Shown here piece by piece: positions 15,250 to 22,666 of a stretch of 26,451 nt of DNA (its first letter is position 1; every line of letters starts with the position of its first letter). The notes beneath the pieces are model-generated. The model did not search any database. It was not told the DNA's origin and saw only the letters and a program-made list of their open reading frames with translations. This DNA comes from Phycisphaerales bacterium UBA4658. GTDB lineage: Bacteria; Planctomycetota; Phycisphaerae; Phycisphaerales; UBA1924. Where the stretch lies: the NCBI GenBank assembly GCA_002405485.1, contig DHLW01000097.1:1-26451 (forward strand), given 5' to 3'. Position numbers and translations under genes: made by a program.

Positions 15250-15671
15250 CGGCGGCTGCCCTTCGCCTTCGCCACCGCCGCCGCCAGTCGCTCCGCCGCG
15301 ATCGCCGAGCCCGCGTTCGCCTTGCCAAACCCCGGAAGTGCTCCCGCCTCCTCCGCCTGTGCCTGTGCGTCCGGAAGATTGCTGATCAACAGCAGTTCCG
15401 CCCGCCGCGTCGGCGCCTCCCGAAGCGATGCGATCAGGCCGATCCCCGAATCGCTGGAAAACGTCCCGTCCAGCACGCGATTCACGAGCAGCACGTCCGC
15501 TGTCCTTGCGGCCTCCTCCAGCCCCGTCTGATCGTTCACCCGCTCGATCCGCGCCCCTGGGATCGCCCGTTCCACAACGGACTTGAGCATCCACGAGTCC
15601 GGACTGCAATGTCCGATCAAGGCCACGATGGTGGATTGATCCGCGTTCGACGGTTGTCTTGGTGTGCTCAT
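15246..15671 (-). CDS. Degenerate response-regulator receiver-like protein
   Basis: A 141-residue single-domain protein. Its pattern of alternating hydrophobic strands fits a receiver (CheY-like) fold: STIVALIGHCSPDSW (strand 1), ADVLLVNRVLDG (strand 3), AELLLISNLPDA (strand 4) and GFGKANAG (strand 5 with a Lys). The usual acidic pair after strand 1 is missing (GHCS), and the phospho-acceptor Asp position in strand 3 is Asn (LLVNRV), so phosphorylation of the normal kind is unlikely. The Ser/Thr and Lys positions remain. It starts 11 bp after tilS ends, with AGGG before the ATG at 15671, so it probably shares the tilS message. The fold is an inference and the partner is unknown. Confidence 0.65.
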   Translation of the reverse strand: MSTPRQPSNADQSTIVALIGHCSPDSWMLKSVVERAIPGARIERVNDQTGLEEAARTADVLLVNRVLDGTFSSDSGIGLIASLREAPTRRAELLLISNLPDAQAQAEEAGALPGFGKANAGSAIAAERLAAAVAKAKGSRR

Positions 15672-15682
15672 CCGCCCTGCTT

Positions 15683-16786
15683 TCAAAGAGGTCCCCGACA
15701 TGCTTGGATGTCCACCCGGCCCGCCGCGATTCGGATCTCCAGCCCGGCCAGGGCGATCGTCCGTGGCTCCGTCCCCCGGTCACGGATCGCTCGCACGGCT
15801 CGGTCCATTCCTCGCCGTGCGAGCCCATCGGCCCCGTCCACGCCCACCAGCTCCAACCGCACCTGCCGGATGAGCTCTCCGACCACCACCCCCGGTGCGG
15901 ACCGGAGCAGGTCTCTGGGCAGCCACACCCCGCGATCCCGAACGTCGGCCCGGCTTCGCAGTTCCAGCGCAGCGCTCACGACCACGTTCTCCACGGCCTT
16001 TGCGTGCACCACCGCCTGCACCGCGTGCCGCGACACCCCGGGGCGAAGCTCCTTGAGCACAGGCACGATCCGATGCCGGATCGCCGATCGTGTTCTGGTG
16101 ACATCCAGATTGGTCGCGTCCTCGTTCCACCGAACGCCCGCGAGCTGGCACAGCCGACGACACTCGTCCCTGGTGACTTCCTGATCCTCGCACAGCATCG
16201 GTCGCACGAGCGCAACACCGGGAGAGAGCCGCCGTCGCCTGGGCATGCCCCGAATCCCGAGGCCCCCTCCAGTGCCGCGCACGAGGGACATGAGCACGCT
16301 CTCGAGCTGGTCGTCGGCGTGGTGGGCCGTGGCGACATATCCCACGCCCGCTGCACACGCCATCTCCGCCAGCGCCCGCAAGCGAGCCGCCCTGGCCAGT
16401 GCCTCCAGGTTTCCCCCGGCCCTGGCCCGCGGCCCATCGGCAACCGTGGAACACACTCGCACCTCCCGCTCCATGAACGCCACCCCGAGCGCATCTGCGA
16501 GCGCACACGCCACATCTCGATCCGCGAGCGCCTCAGGCCGCGGACGAAGGTCGTGCACCACGTGTCCGATCACCACTCGATCCGAGGCCGCTCGAAGCAC
16601 GACCGCCAGCGCCACCGAATCCGCTCCCCCGGAACACGCCACCAGCGTCGCTTCGCCAGTTCCGAGTCTCGGCGATCGTTCCGACTCCGCCGACGTAAGC
16701 CGTCGCCACGCGCGGATGATCGCCGATGCCACGCGGTCGCGACGCAAGGCCATCAGCGGTGATCTGCCCGGCACAGATTGCCCCAT
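15683..16786 (-). CDS. tilS: tRNA(Ile)-lysidine synthetase TilS
   Basis: TilS converts C34 of tRNA-Ile(CAU) to lysidine using ATP and lysine, so that the anticodon reads AUA; it is essential in most bacteria. Seen in 367 residues: PP-loop motif LVACSGGADSVAL (about 48-60), HVVHDLRP, GNLEALARAARLRAL, HHADDQLESVLMSLVRGTGG and GIRGM, LVRPML, and the TRTRSAIRHRIVPVLKEL block, all family signatures. The C-terminal TilS substrate domain is short and weakly conserved, closer to the short form. The start ATG at 16786 gives MGQSVPGRSPLMALRRDR; the ATG at 16753 (MALRRDR) is an alternative, and neither has a strong ribosome-binding site. Open frame upstream to 17233 runs through the divergent gene and is not used. 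Confidence 0.93.
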   Translation of the reverse strand: MGQSVPGRSPLMALRRDRVASAIIRAWRRLTSAESERSPRLGTGEATLVACSGGADSVALAVVLRAASDRVVIGHVVHDLRPRPEALADRDVACALADALGVAFMEREVRVCSTVADGPRARAGGNLEALARAARLRALAEMACAAGVGYVATAHHADDQLESVLMSLVRGTGGGLGIRGMPRRRRLSPGVALVRPMLCEDQEVTRDECRRLCQLAGVRWNEDATNLDVTRTRSAIRHRIVPVLKELRPGVSRHAVQAVVHAKAVENVVVSAALELRSRADVRDRGVWLPRDLLRSAPGVVVGELIRQVRLELVGVDGADGLARRGMDRAVRAIRDRGTEPRTIALAGLEIRIAAGRVDIQACRGPL

Positions 16787-16844
16787 GCTCGATCGTAGCT
16801 TTTGCCGTACACTGGCCCCTCGGCCCAAGGACCGGGATCTCCAC

Positions 16845-17648
16845 ATGCCCCCGCTCATCGACATCTCCGGGATCGACACAATCCTTCGTTCGGCCCTGAA
16901 CACGATCACCCCGGCTCGCGCCGATCCGCCTCTGGCGTATTGGCTGGCCATCGGGCTCGTCGTCGGCGGAGTGCTCATCATCGTCGCTGTCATCGTCGGC
17001 CTGCTCCGCGGCCGCTCGCGCGTGGATGGCTTTGCCCGTTCCGGACCCGCCACATCGGCCTCGGCCGGCAAGGACCTTCCACCCGAAGGCGCCACCTCGC
17101 TCGCCACCGTCCAGGAGGCCGAGCGACTCCTCCGACTCATGGGTGACGCCGAGGAACTGTGCGCACGCCTCTCAGGCGAGCTCGATGCCAAGGCCCGTGA
17201 GTTGCAGTCTCTGCTCGATCGGGCCGAGTCCATCCGTGCCGCTCCACTCCAGCGGCCGCTTCCCGATCGGCACGCCGAGTCCGGCGCGGCTCCGGATCAA
17301 CTCGCCGACGACGACCTTCGCGGCATGCCCGTTCGCGCCGCGGGACTCGTCAGCCGTCCCCCGATCCCCGAATCGCCCAGCGCCCAGTCGGCCGGCGCCC
17401 CGTCCGAGCGTGCCCCGACCATCGTGACCCGGCCGCTCGACGCCCTGAACCCCGTGCCCGCGCGGGCGGTGACCGCGCCCGACACTCAGCACGACGCCCG
17501 TGGCGGGCCTACTGGCGACGGCCTCGACGCGCTCGCCCGCCAGGTCTACACACTCGCCGATCGCGGACTGCCCGCGCAGGACATCGCCAGAACCCTTCGA
17601 GAGCATCCCGGCAAGATCGAACTCATCCTCGCTCTGCGCTCCCGCTGA
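16845..17648 (+). CDS. Membrane protein with coiled coil and HTH-like C-terminus, function unknown
   Basis: A 267-residue protein that I do not recognise. Seen: one strong membrane segment at about 30-54 (YWLAIGLVVGGVLIIVAVIV); a helix-rich stretch with coiled-coil character at about 82-125 (EAERLLRLMGDAEELCARLS); a long Pro/Ala-rich low-complexity linker at about 130-225; and a conserved-looking C-terminal block, ALARQVYTLADRGLPAQDIA with RTLREHPGKIELILALR, which reads like a helix-turn-helix with the spacing seen in several small membrane proteins of the DUF6115 type. The start ATG at 16845 follows GGGA at a usable distance. An upstream ATG at 16785 overlaps the tilS start codon on the other strand. 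The head-to-head arrangement with tilS is not informative. Confidence 0.75.
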   Translation: MPPLIDISGIDTILRSALNTITPARADPPLAYWLAIGLVVGGVLIIVAVIVGLLRGRSRVDGFARSGPATSASAGKDLPPEGATSLATVQEAERLLRLMGDAEELCARLSGELDAKARELQSLLDRAESIRAAPLQRPLPDRHAESGAAPDQLADDDLRGMPVRAAGLVSRPPIPESPSAQSAGAPSERAPTIVTRPLDALNPVPARAVTAPDTQHDARGGPTGDGLDALARQVYTLADRGLPAQDIARTLREHPGKIELILALRSR

Positions 17649-17659
17649 CGCGCCTCGGC

Positions 17660-18610
17660 TCAGCGTCGTATCGCGCTCAGGCAGAGCAGCTCGAAAATCA
17701 CGTGCGCCGCCATCAGCGATGTGATCCCCGCCACGTCCCGATCGGGCAGCACCTCCACAACGTCCGCCCCTGCAAGATCGATCCCGCCGAGAGACCGGAT
17801 CGCCTGCAGCGCCTCGCTCGACGTCAGCCCTCCGACGCTCGGCGTGCCCGTCCCCGGCGCGAACGCCGGATCCACGCAATCAATGTCAAACGTCACGTAC
17901 ACGGGCCGACGCCCCATGCGCTTGAGAAACGCCCGCACCGCCACCTTGCCGCCCGCCCGGAACTGCTCGGCCGTCAGCACCGTCACGCCCCGATCGCGTG
18001 CGAAGGCCAGATCGTCCCGGCTGTTCAGCGGCCCCTTGATCCCGATGGAGAGCATCGCCTGCGGGTCCACCGTTCCCGCCTCGATCGCCCGCCGAAAGAC
18101 CGATGCATGTCCCCACCGCTCATCCCACACCGCGTCCACCGTGTCCAGGTGGCTGTCAAAGTGGACCAATGCAAGTCCCTGTCCGGCTCCAAATCGCTCA
18201 TGAGTCGCGAGCAGGTTCGCGTACGCCACCGTGTGATCCCCGCCGACGGCCAACAGTCGCACACCCGGGTGCCGCTCCTGCACACCTCGGCAGAACTCGG
18301 CCTGCACCCTCGCGTTGCCCTCTGCTGAATATGGCGCCACCGGAGCATCGCCGGCGTCGGCGATGCTCAGGACCTCCGTCACGTCCACGTCGTACTCGAT
18401 CGAATACCGCTTGACGTACTGCGACTCCACGCGGATCGCCCGCGGCCCGAATCGAGCGCCGGGGCGATAGGTCACCCCGCCGTCGTACGGCACGCCATAG
18501 ATCGCCCAGTCCAGGGCCTGGCCACGCGCTTCCACATCCTCGATCCGCGGATAGCGGCAGAACGTCGGTATCCCCGCAAACCGGGGCGATCGGCGGGCGT
18601 CCGGGAGCAT
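17660..18610 (-). CDS. speB: Agmatinase / ureohydrolase (arginase) family protein
   Basis: A binuclear-Mn ureohydrolase of about 316 residues. Seen: GGDHTVAY (His 126), HFDSHLDT (Asp 152, His 154, Asp 156) and FDIDCVDPAFAPGTGTP (Asp 242, Asp 244). All six metal ligands are present, and the last block is typical of agmatinase-type members, which turn agmatine into putrescine and urea. Guanidinopropionase or guanidinobutyrase activity is equally compatible. I chose the ATG at 18610 because MLPDARRSPRFAGIPTF matches family N-termini, GGGA precedes it, and the codons between 18688 and 18610 (TCA, CAA, GTT, TTG, AGG) are unlike this gene's GC-ending usage. The ATG at 18688 is the alternative. The 3' end lies 11 bp from the convergent gene. 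No arginine decarboxylase is in the window. Confidence 0.9.
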   Translation of the reverse strand: MLPDARRSPRFAGIPTFCRYPRIEDVEARGQALDWAIYGVPYDGGVTYRPGARFGPRAIRVESQYVKRYSIEYDVDVTEVLSIADAGDAPVAPYSAEGNARVQAEFCRGVQERHPGVRLLAVGGDHTVAYANLLATHERFGAGQGLALVHFDSHLDTVDAVWDERWGHASVFRRAIEAGTVDPQAMLSIGIKGPLNSRDDLAFARDRGVTVLTAEQFRAGGKVAVRAFLKRMGRRPVYVTFDIDCVDPAFAPGTGTPSVGGLTSSEALQAIRSLGGIDLAGADVVEVLPDRDVAGITSLMAAHVIFELLCLSAIRR

Positions 18611-18694
18611 CGTTCCCGTCGCTGATTGCCTTGAGCGGGTTCCCGTGGTCTTCCCGCGCAAAACCCGATCTTGTGAACGCTTGGCCATGCCGCG

Positions 18695-18724
18695 AGTGTA
18701 CCGCTTGCCAATTCCCGTTGTCTC
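18695..18724 (-). promoter_or_regulatory. Candidate promoter of the agmatinase-family gene
   Basis: On the minus strand GAGACA (18719-18724), 18 bp, then TACACT (18695-18700): four of six in each box. A start near 18688 would give a leader of about 78 bases to the ATG at 18610, or a leaderless message from the ATG at 18688. It overlaps a candidate promoter on the other strand. Confidence 0.3.
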
Positions 18725-18733
18725 GAAGATCAT
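18705..18733 (+). promoter_or_regulatory. Candidate promoter of the zinc-ribbon membrane protein gene
   Basis: TTGCCA (18705-18710), a 17-bp spacer and GATCAT (18728-18733) match five of six and four of six consensus positions. The start would lie near 18740, about 90 bases before the ATG at 18832. It overlaps the divergent candidate promoter, so the two genes may compete for polymerase. Confidence 0.4.
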
Positions 18734-18764
18734 GATGTCCGTCGGATTGCGCCAGGACGCCAAT

Positions 18765-18774
18765 CCCCCCCCCC
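18765..18774 (+). repeat. C10 homopolymer in a divergent leader region
   Basis: Ten consecutive C residues lie between the agmatinase-family gene and the membrane protein gene, within the expected 5' leader of the latter. Such runs are prone to slippage in replication and to sequencing error. Confidence 0.85.
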
Positions 18775-18831
18775 GCCCCGTGCCCCAACCGGGCATCGCA
18801 CCCGATTGACGCATGCTCGAGAGCACCTGCC

Positions 18832-19653
18832 ATGGTTTCCGAACAGGTCCCCCGACACTTGTCGCTCCCGCTCGCTGGGCTGACGAACCAGGCATGGGCC
18901 GACGTCAAGTCGCGGTACGGCCTGTTCCTCGCCGCCGCCGCCGTGGCGATCCTGCTCTACATCATCGCGAGCGTGATCACCGGTCTTGTGCCCTATCTCG
19001 GCGAGATCGTGCTGAGCATGTTCCTCGGCGTTCACCTCAGCGCGGGGCTCACCATGCTCGCCCTGCGCGTGATCCGCAACGAGCAGGCAACCATCGAGAA
19101 CCTCTTCGACAGTTTCCGCTGCTATGTCCCGCTCATGCTCGTCGGGCTTGTTCAGGGCCTCATTGCCGCCGGCACACAACTCGCCGTTGCCGGCATCTCT
19201 TGGATCGCTCGAGGCGGGCCTGGAGACTGGATTGCCGTCACGCTGGTGGTTGTCGGCACCGTGCTGGCCATCGCCGTGAGCGTCTTCTTTTCCATCCGAC
19301 TCTGGCTCGCGCCCATCATCGTCATGGACAAGAAGCTCGGCACCGCGGACGCCATCAAGCTCAGTTGGGCGTGGTCCGGCCCGCTCTTCTGGCCCATGTT
19401 CCTCGTCGGCTTGCTCGCCCTGCTCGCATTCCTCGGATCGTTCCTGCTCCTGATCGTCGGCGTGCTGCTGGTCGGCGTGCCGTTCGCCACCTGCATGGTC
19501 GCCCGCATGTACCACCGCATCACGTCCGGCGTTGATCCCGACGTCTGCGCCCGATGCGGGTACGACCTGCGCGGAGTCGCCGCCCTTCGATGTCCGGAAT
19601 GCGGGACGCCCCGGCTTCCCCCGCCGACAGAACCCATCACCACGACCATCTGA
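18832..19653 (+). CDS. Multi-pass membrane protein with a C-terminal zinc ribbon
   Basis: A 273-residue protein. Seen: a soluble head of about 25 residues; then about five to six membrane segments between 30 and 225, with the spacing of glycerophosphoryl-diester-type or DUF975-like 'regulatory' membrane domains (MFLGVHLSAGLTMLALRVIR and RLWLAPIIVMDKKLGTADAI); and a cytoplasmic tail with a zinc ribbon, C239-x2-C242-GYDLRG and C254-x2-C257. The CGYDLRG ribbon is common in Phycisphaerae proteins as I know them. The function is unknown; zinc binding is predicted from the four Cys. GAGAG lies about 8 nt before the ATG. It stands alone on the plus strand, convergent with the PpiD-like gene 21 bp downstream. 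Confidence 0.8.
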   Translation: MVSEQVPRHLSLPLAGLTNQAWADVKSRYGLFLAAAAVAILLYIIASVITGLVPYLGEIVLSMFLGVHLSAGLTMLALRVIRNEQATIENLFDSFRCYVPLMLVGLVQGLIAAGTQLAVAGISWIARGGPGDWIAVTLVVVGTVLAIAVSVFFSIRLWLAPIIVMDKKLGTADAIKLSWAWSGPLFWPMFLVGLLALLAFLGSFLLLIVGVLLVGVPFATCMVARMYHRITSGVDPDVCARCGYDLRGVAALRCPECGTPRLPPPTEPITTTI

Positions 19654-19674
19654 TCCCCGCAGCGGCGCGACGGG

Positions 19675-21651
19675 TCACGAGCTCTTGCTCGGCTCGCCGG
19701 ACTTGGCGGCCTCTTCCTTCTCGCGACGCTGCTGCTGTTCGTACACCACGTTGAACCGCTCCTCCATCGCCCGCAGCGAGAACGGCGAAGACTCCACGGT
19801 CGGGTTGATCTCCTCCTGCATCATCGACTGCAGGATGCGGCCGTGCGACTGCCGGTACGTCTCGATCGTGAGCGGAGCCAGCTTCTTGATCCGGAACACC
19901 GCCACGCCCAGGCCCTTGTCGATCGCCGCGCTCCCCGTCCGCTTCGCGGCCTCCAGCGTCGCCACGTCCACGGTCGGGTCCATCGGCTCGGCCAGGTCCA
20001 TCACGGCATTGCGGAAGCTCTCGGTGTCCAGCGAGGGATCCGCGGCCATGACCCGCTCCCGGCTCACCGTCGCCTGCTGAACCCGGAGCGTCACCGCCGC
20101 GTCACCCGTCGCATCCGAAGGCGCCGCCGACAACGCCTCAAGTCCCTGCGCGTTGGCCAGGTTCACCAGACCCGCCTGCTTGGCCTTGAGCGCCTCGAAC
20201 CCGGCGAGCCGCTTGATGTCCTTGACGATCTGCGGCTTGATCTCGTCCATCGTGTCCGGGGGCGAGGTCTTTCTCGCATCCAGCACCGTGAAGAAGTACC
20301 GATTCCCGACCCCGTCGGTCAGCGGCTCCATGCTCGGCACGCCGACCTGCACCACAAAGTCGTTGTTCCCCGCGATCTCCCGCACCCCGAACACCACCTC
20401 CTGCACACGGATTGCGGACGACCCGCGACGGAGGAACGAACGGCCAAAGCCCTCCGCCCCCGTCAGATCACCCTCCTCCATCCAGTCCCGATCTCGCACC
20501 GCCACCGCCGGCAGCACAAGCGTGACGCCATGGGCCTCCGCCACCCGCTGCGCAACGATCGTCCGCAGCGACTCCAGCCGGGGCATCCGGCTCGACCAGT
20601 CCGACCCCAGCTTGTGATACTCGCCATCGGGCTCCAGCGTGCGCAACGCTTTGGTGATCTCCGCTCGGATCGCCTGCGTCGCCGTCGCCATGACCCGGTC
20701 GGCGGTCTCGGTTCGCACCTCTCGCTCGATCCGCGCCCGCTCGTCTTCGATCTTGATCCCCTCCGGCGGACGACCCGTCGGATACCACTTGAGCAGACGC
20801 TTCTCCACCTCGATCGGATCCACCGTCACCGACGACTCAATGAGCATCCGATCCAGAGTCAGCCACTCCAGCTTGACCCTCTGCGGCAGCGTGTACCCGA
20901 TGCCGAGGGCTCCCTCGCCCTTGGGCGTGCCCTTGAACTTTTCGTAGTGCGCCGCGATCGCCCCCGCGTCCGGCTCGGTGGCCGAACCAAGCTCCCGCTC
21001 GGCGGGGATCAGCACATAGTCGACTTCCGCCGCATCGTTGAACTTCCGCGCCGTGCTCACCAGCCGGCGATCCGAGTAGCGGAGCGACGATGCATACGCG
21101 TTCTGCATCCGCAGCACGCCGCGGAGCTTCGCCAGGGCCTTGAAGATCTGCTCCTCGGTCATCCGCGTCTCGCCGGCGATCCGCGGCAGGCCGGTGGTCA
21201 TGCTGTCGAGGATCGTCACCCGCGTCGCCTCGATGTCCGCCGGGTTCGGGAAGAACTGCCCACGCTGCCGAGCAACGTTGGTCGCAAAGATCTCCGCCAG
21301 GTCCGCCGCCAGCTCCCCCATGTACTCGCGGCCGTCGTTCACCCCGCCGATCATCCCGGCCCGCTCGGCCTCGCGCGTGAGCAGGATCCAGTGGATGTCG
21401 CTCTCACCGGCCCCGACCAGCGGCAGCATCTCCTGACGACCCAGCAGCCGCCCGATGGCGTGATACTCAGCCGCGAGCCGGGCGTAGCGCTCCATGCCAT
21501 ACGTCTCCCCGTCGACGCGCATGATCGTCCCGCCGATCACCCCGCGTCGCGAGAGTTCCGTCAGCGTGCCCTGCAGCAGAAAGGCCACCATCAGCAGGCA
21601 GCCGCCGACGACCAGGATGTACGTGTTGTACTTGCGAAGCCACTTCAGCAT
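19675..21651 (-). CDS. PpiD/SurA-like membrane-anchored chaperone
   Basis: A 658-residue protein built like PpiD. Seen: a short basic cytoplasmic head MLKWLRKYN; one membrane segment at about 11-28; and a large periplasmic helical part with a SurA-N-like section at about 90-240, including YSDRRLVSTARKFNDAAEVD and YVLIPAE at about 190-215. Later, RYFFTVLDARKTSPPDTMDE with IKPQIVKDIKRLAGFEALK corresponds to the post-PPIase C-terminal helix region of PpiD, and the tail is charged (KEEAAKSGEPSKSS). No parvulin signature (GGDLG or a conserved His/Phe core) is visible between these parts, so it may be a chaperone without isomerase activity. The role would be to receive outer-membrane or exported proteins at the translocon. 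The ATG lies at 21651. A 154-bp gap separates it from rpsD upstream. Confidence 0.78.
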   Translation of the reverse strand: MLKWLRKYNTYILVVGGCLLMVAFLLQGTLTELSRRGVIGGTIMRVDGETYGMERYARLAAEYHAIGRLLGRQEMLPLVGAGESDIHWILLTREAERAGMIGGVNDGREYMGELAADLAEIFATNVARQRGQFFPNPADIEATRVTILDSMTTGLPRIAGETRMTEEQIFKALAKLRGVLRMQNAYASSLRYSDRRLVSTARKFNDAAEVDYVLIPAERELGSATEPDAGAIAAHYEKFKGTPKGEGALGIGYTLPQRVKLEWLTLDRMLIESSVTVDPIEVEKRLLKWYPTGRPPEGIKIEDERARIEREVRTETADRVMATATQAIRAEITKALRTLEPDGEYHKLGSDWSSRMPRLESLRTIVAQRVAEAHGVTLVLPAVAVRDRDWMEEGDLTGAEGFGRSFLRRGSSAIRVQEVVFGVREIAGNNDFVVQVGVPSMEPLTDGVGNRYFFTVLDARKTSPPDTMDEIKPQIVKDIKRLAGFEALKAKQAGLVNLANAQGLEALSAAPSDATGDAAVTLRVQQATVSRERVMAADPSLDTESFRNAVMDLAEPMDPTVDVATLEAAKRTGSAAIDKGLGVAVFRIKKLAPLTIETYRQSHGRILQSMMQEEINPTVESSPFSLRAMEERFNVVYEQQQRREKEEAAKSGEPSKSS

Positions 21652-21726
21652 GGGCGAGCTCGTGCAGCGTTGCGGCCCCTAAGCAGGGCCGATGTGTCCA
21701 GACCATCCCCGCTGACCCCAAACACG

Positions 21727-21757
21727 CGGGGCCGAGTGATGAACGCACCCGGCCCCG
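21727..21757 (-). terminator. Candidate terminator downstream of rpsD
   Basis: CGGGGCCG (21727-21734) and CGGCCCCG (21750-21757) form a perfect 8-bp stem with a 15-nt loop, 48 bp past the rpsD stop. On the minus strand it is followed by CGTGTTTGGGG, a poor T-run, so the efficiency is uncertain. Confidence 0.4.
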
Positions 21758-21805
21758 ACGGTCAGCATCTCTGCATCGGCCGATCCCGCGGCCGGGGGCC
21801 ACGGA

Positions 21806-22405
21806 TCAGCGATAGAACTCGATGATCAGGTTCGGATTGACGTCGAACGGAATCTGATCCGACGTGGGCAGGGCCACGACCTTGATCGTCAGCTCGCCCG
21901 GGTTGAAGTCGATCCACCCCGGCACTTCGTGCCCGGAGAGCGACTCCATCGCCTCGCGAACCACCTTGTGCACCTTCGGCTTCAGGGTGATCGCGTCGTT
22001 GATCTCCACCGAATAGCTCGGGCGATCGGTCTTCCGGTTGTTCACCAGCACGTGCCCGTGGGCCACAAGCTGCCGCGCGGCCCAGATCGTCCGGGCCAGG
22101 CCCGCACGCCGGATCACGTTGTCCAGCCGACGCTCCAGCAGTCGCAGCAGCATCTCACCCTTGTTCCCCGGCAGACGTCCCGCCTCGTCCACATACCGCC
22201 GGAACTGCCGCTCCAGAACGTGGTAGTGATGGCGGAGCTTCTGCTTCTCGTTCAGACGAACGCCGTAGTCCCGCAGGCGACGACCGCGAAAACCATGCAT
22301 CCCGGGCGGCGTCAGCGTCCGCTTGGACGTGTGCTTCGGCACATCCTCGATCGGGGTGCCGATTCGGCGTGACAACTTCAGTTTCGGTCCGGTGTACCGG
22401 GCCAT
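21806..22405 (-). CDS. rpsD: 30S ribosomal protein S4
   Basis: S4 is a primary 16S rRNA-binding protein that starts assembly of the small subunit body. The 199 residues match the family length. Seen: MARYTGPKLKLSRRIGTPIE; the N-terminal block GMHGFRGRRLRDYGVRLNEK followed by QKLRHHYHVLERQFRRYVDEA; and the S4 RNA-binding domain at about 90-155 with RLDNVIRRAGLARTIWAARQ and LVAHGHVLVNNRKTDRPSY. It has no Cys, so it is the form without the zinc-binding N-terminus. AGGAAGG lies 6 nt before the ATG at 22405; an open frame extending to 22543 is not used. It stands apart from rpsM, rpsK and rpoA, which often accompany it elsewhere. A stable hairpin lies just upstream of the ribosome-binding site. 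Confidence 0.97.
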   Translation of the reverse strand: MARYTGPKLKLSRRIGTPIEDVPKHTSKRTLTPPGMHGFRGRRLRDYGVRLNEKQKLRHHYHVLERQFRRYVDEAGRLPGNKGEMLLRLLERRLDNVIRRAGLARTIWAARQLVAHGHVLVNNRKTDRPSYSVEINDAITLKPKVHKVVREAMESLSGHEVPGWIDFNPGELTIKVVALPTSDQIPFDVNPNLIIEFYR

Positions 22406-22426
22406 CAGGGCCTTCCTTTCCGTCTT

Positions 22427-22447
22427 CCAGAGGAGCATCTCCCCTGG
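22427..22447 (-). promoter_or_regulatory. Leader hairpin just upstream of the rpsD ribosome-binding site
   Basis: On the minus strand CCAGGGGAG-ATG-CTCCTCTGG forms a 9-bp stem with one G-U pair and a 3-nt loop, 21 nt before the rpsD ATG and next to its AGGAAGG. S4 represses its own synthesis through leader RNA in several bacteria, so this is a candidate autoregulatory element, but no known consensus was matched. Confidence 0.4.
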
Positions 22448-22608
22448 TGTGCCCGGTTCGAGCGCTTCTCGCCCGCCGAGCGACCTGTTGCGCCGGTGTC
22501 CCGCGGCTGCGGACCGGCCAGTTGCAAAGATCCGGATCATCACGGTGATGTCGGGTCTGGATGGTTGACCGGGAAGTGGTCGGGGTCAAGCTCCCTGGCA
22601 AAGACGTA

Positions 22609-22638
22609 GGGCCGGGCCTGAACATCTCGGCCCGGCCC
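22609..22638 (-). terminator. Terminator after the PEP-CTERM-like protein gene
   Basis: GGGCCGGGCC (22609-22618) and GGCCCGGCCC (22629-22638) form a perfect 10-bp GC stem with a 10-nt loop, 28 bp past the stop of the minus-strand gene at 22667. Only a short T-run (TCTTT) follows. It separates this gene from rpsD. Confidence 0.6.
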
Positions 22639-22666
22639 CAATCGTCCATGCGATCATCTCAAACGA

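Noticed and set aside
16778..16813. TTGCCC and TACACT as a promoter for the gene at 16845
   Set aside because: The two boxes are 24 bp apart, well outside the usual spacing.
16785..16844. ATG at 16785 as the start of the membrane coiled-coil gene
   Set aside because: It overlaps the tilS start codon on the opposite strand within one CATG and lacks a ribosome-binding site; the ATG at 16845 is preferred.
22448..22480. GGTTCGAGC resembling a tRNA T-loop upstream of rpsD
   Set aside because: The flanking bases do not form a T-stem and no anticodon or acceptor stem can be drawn around it.
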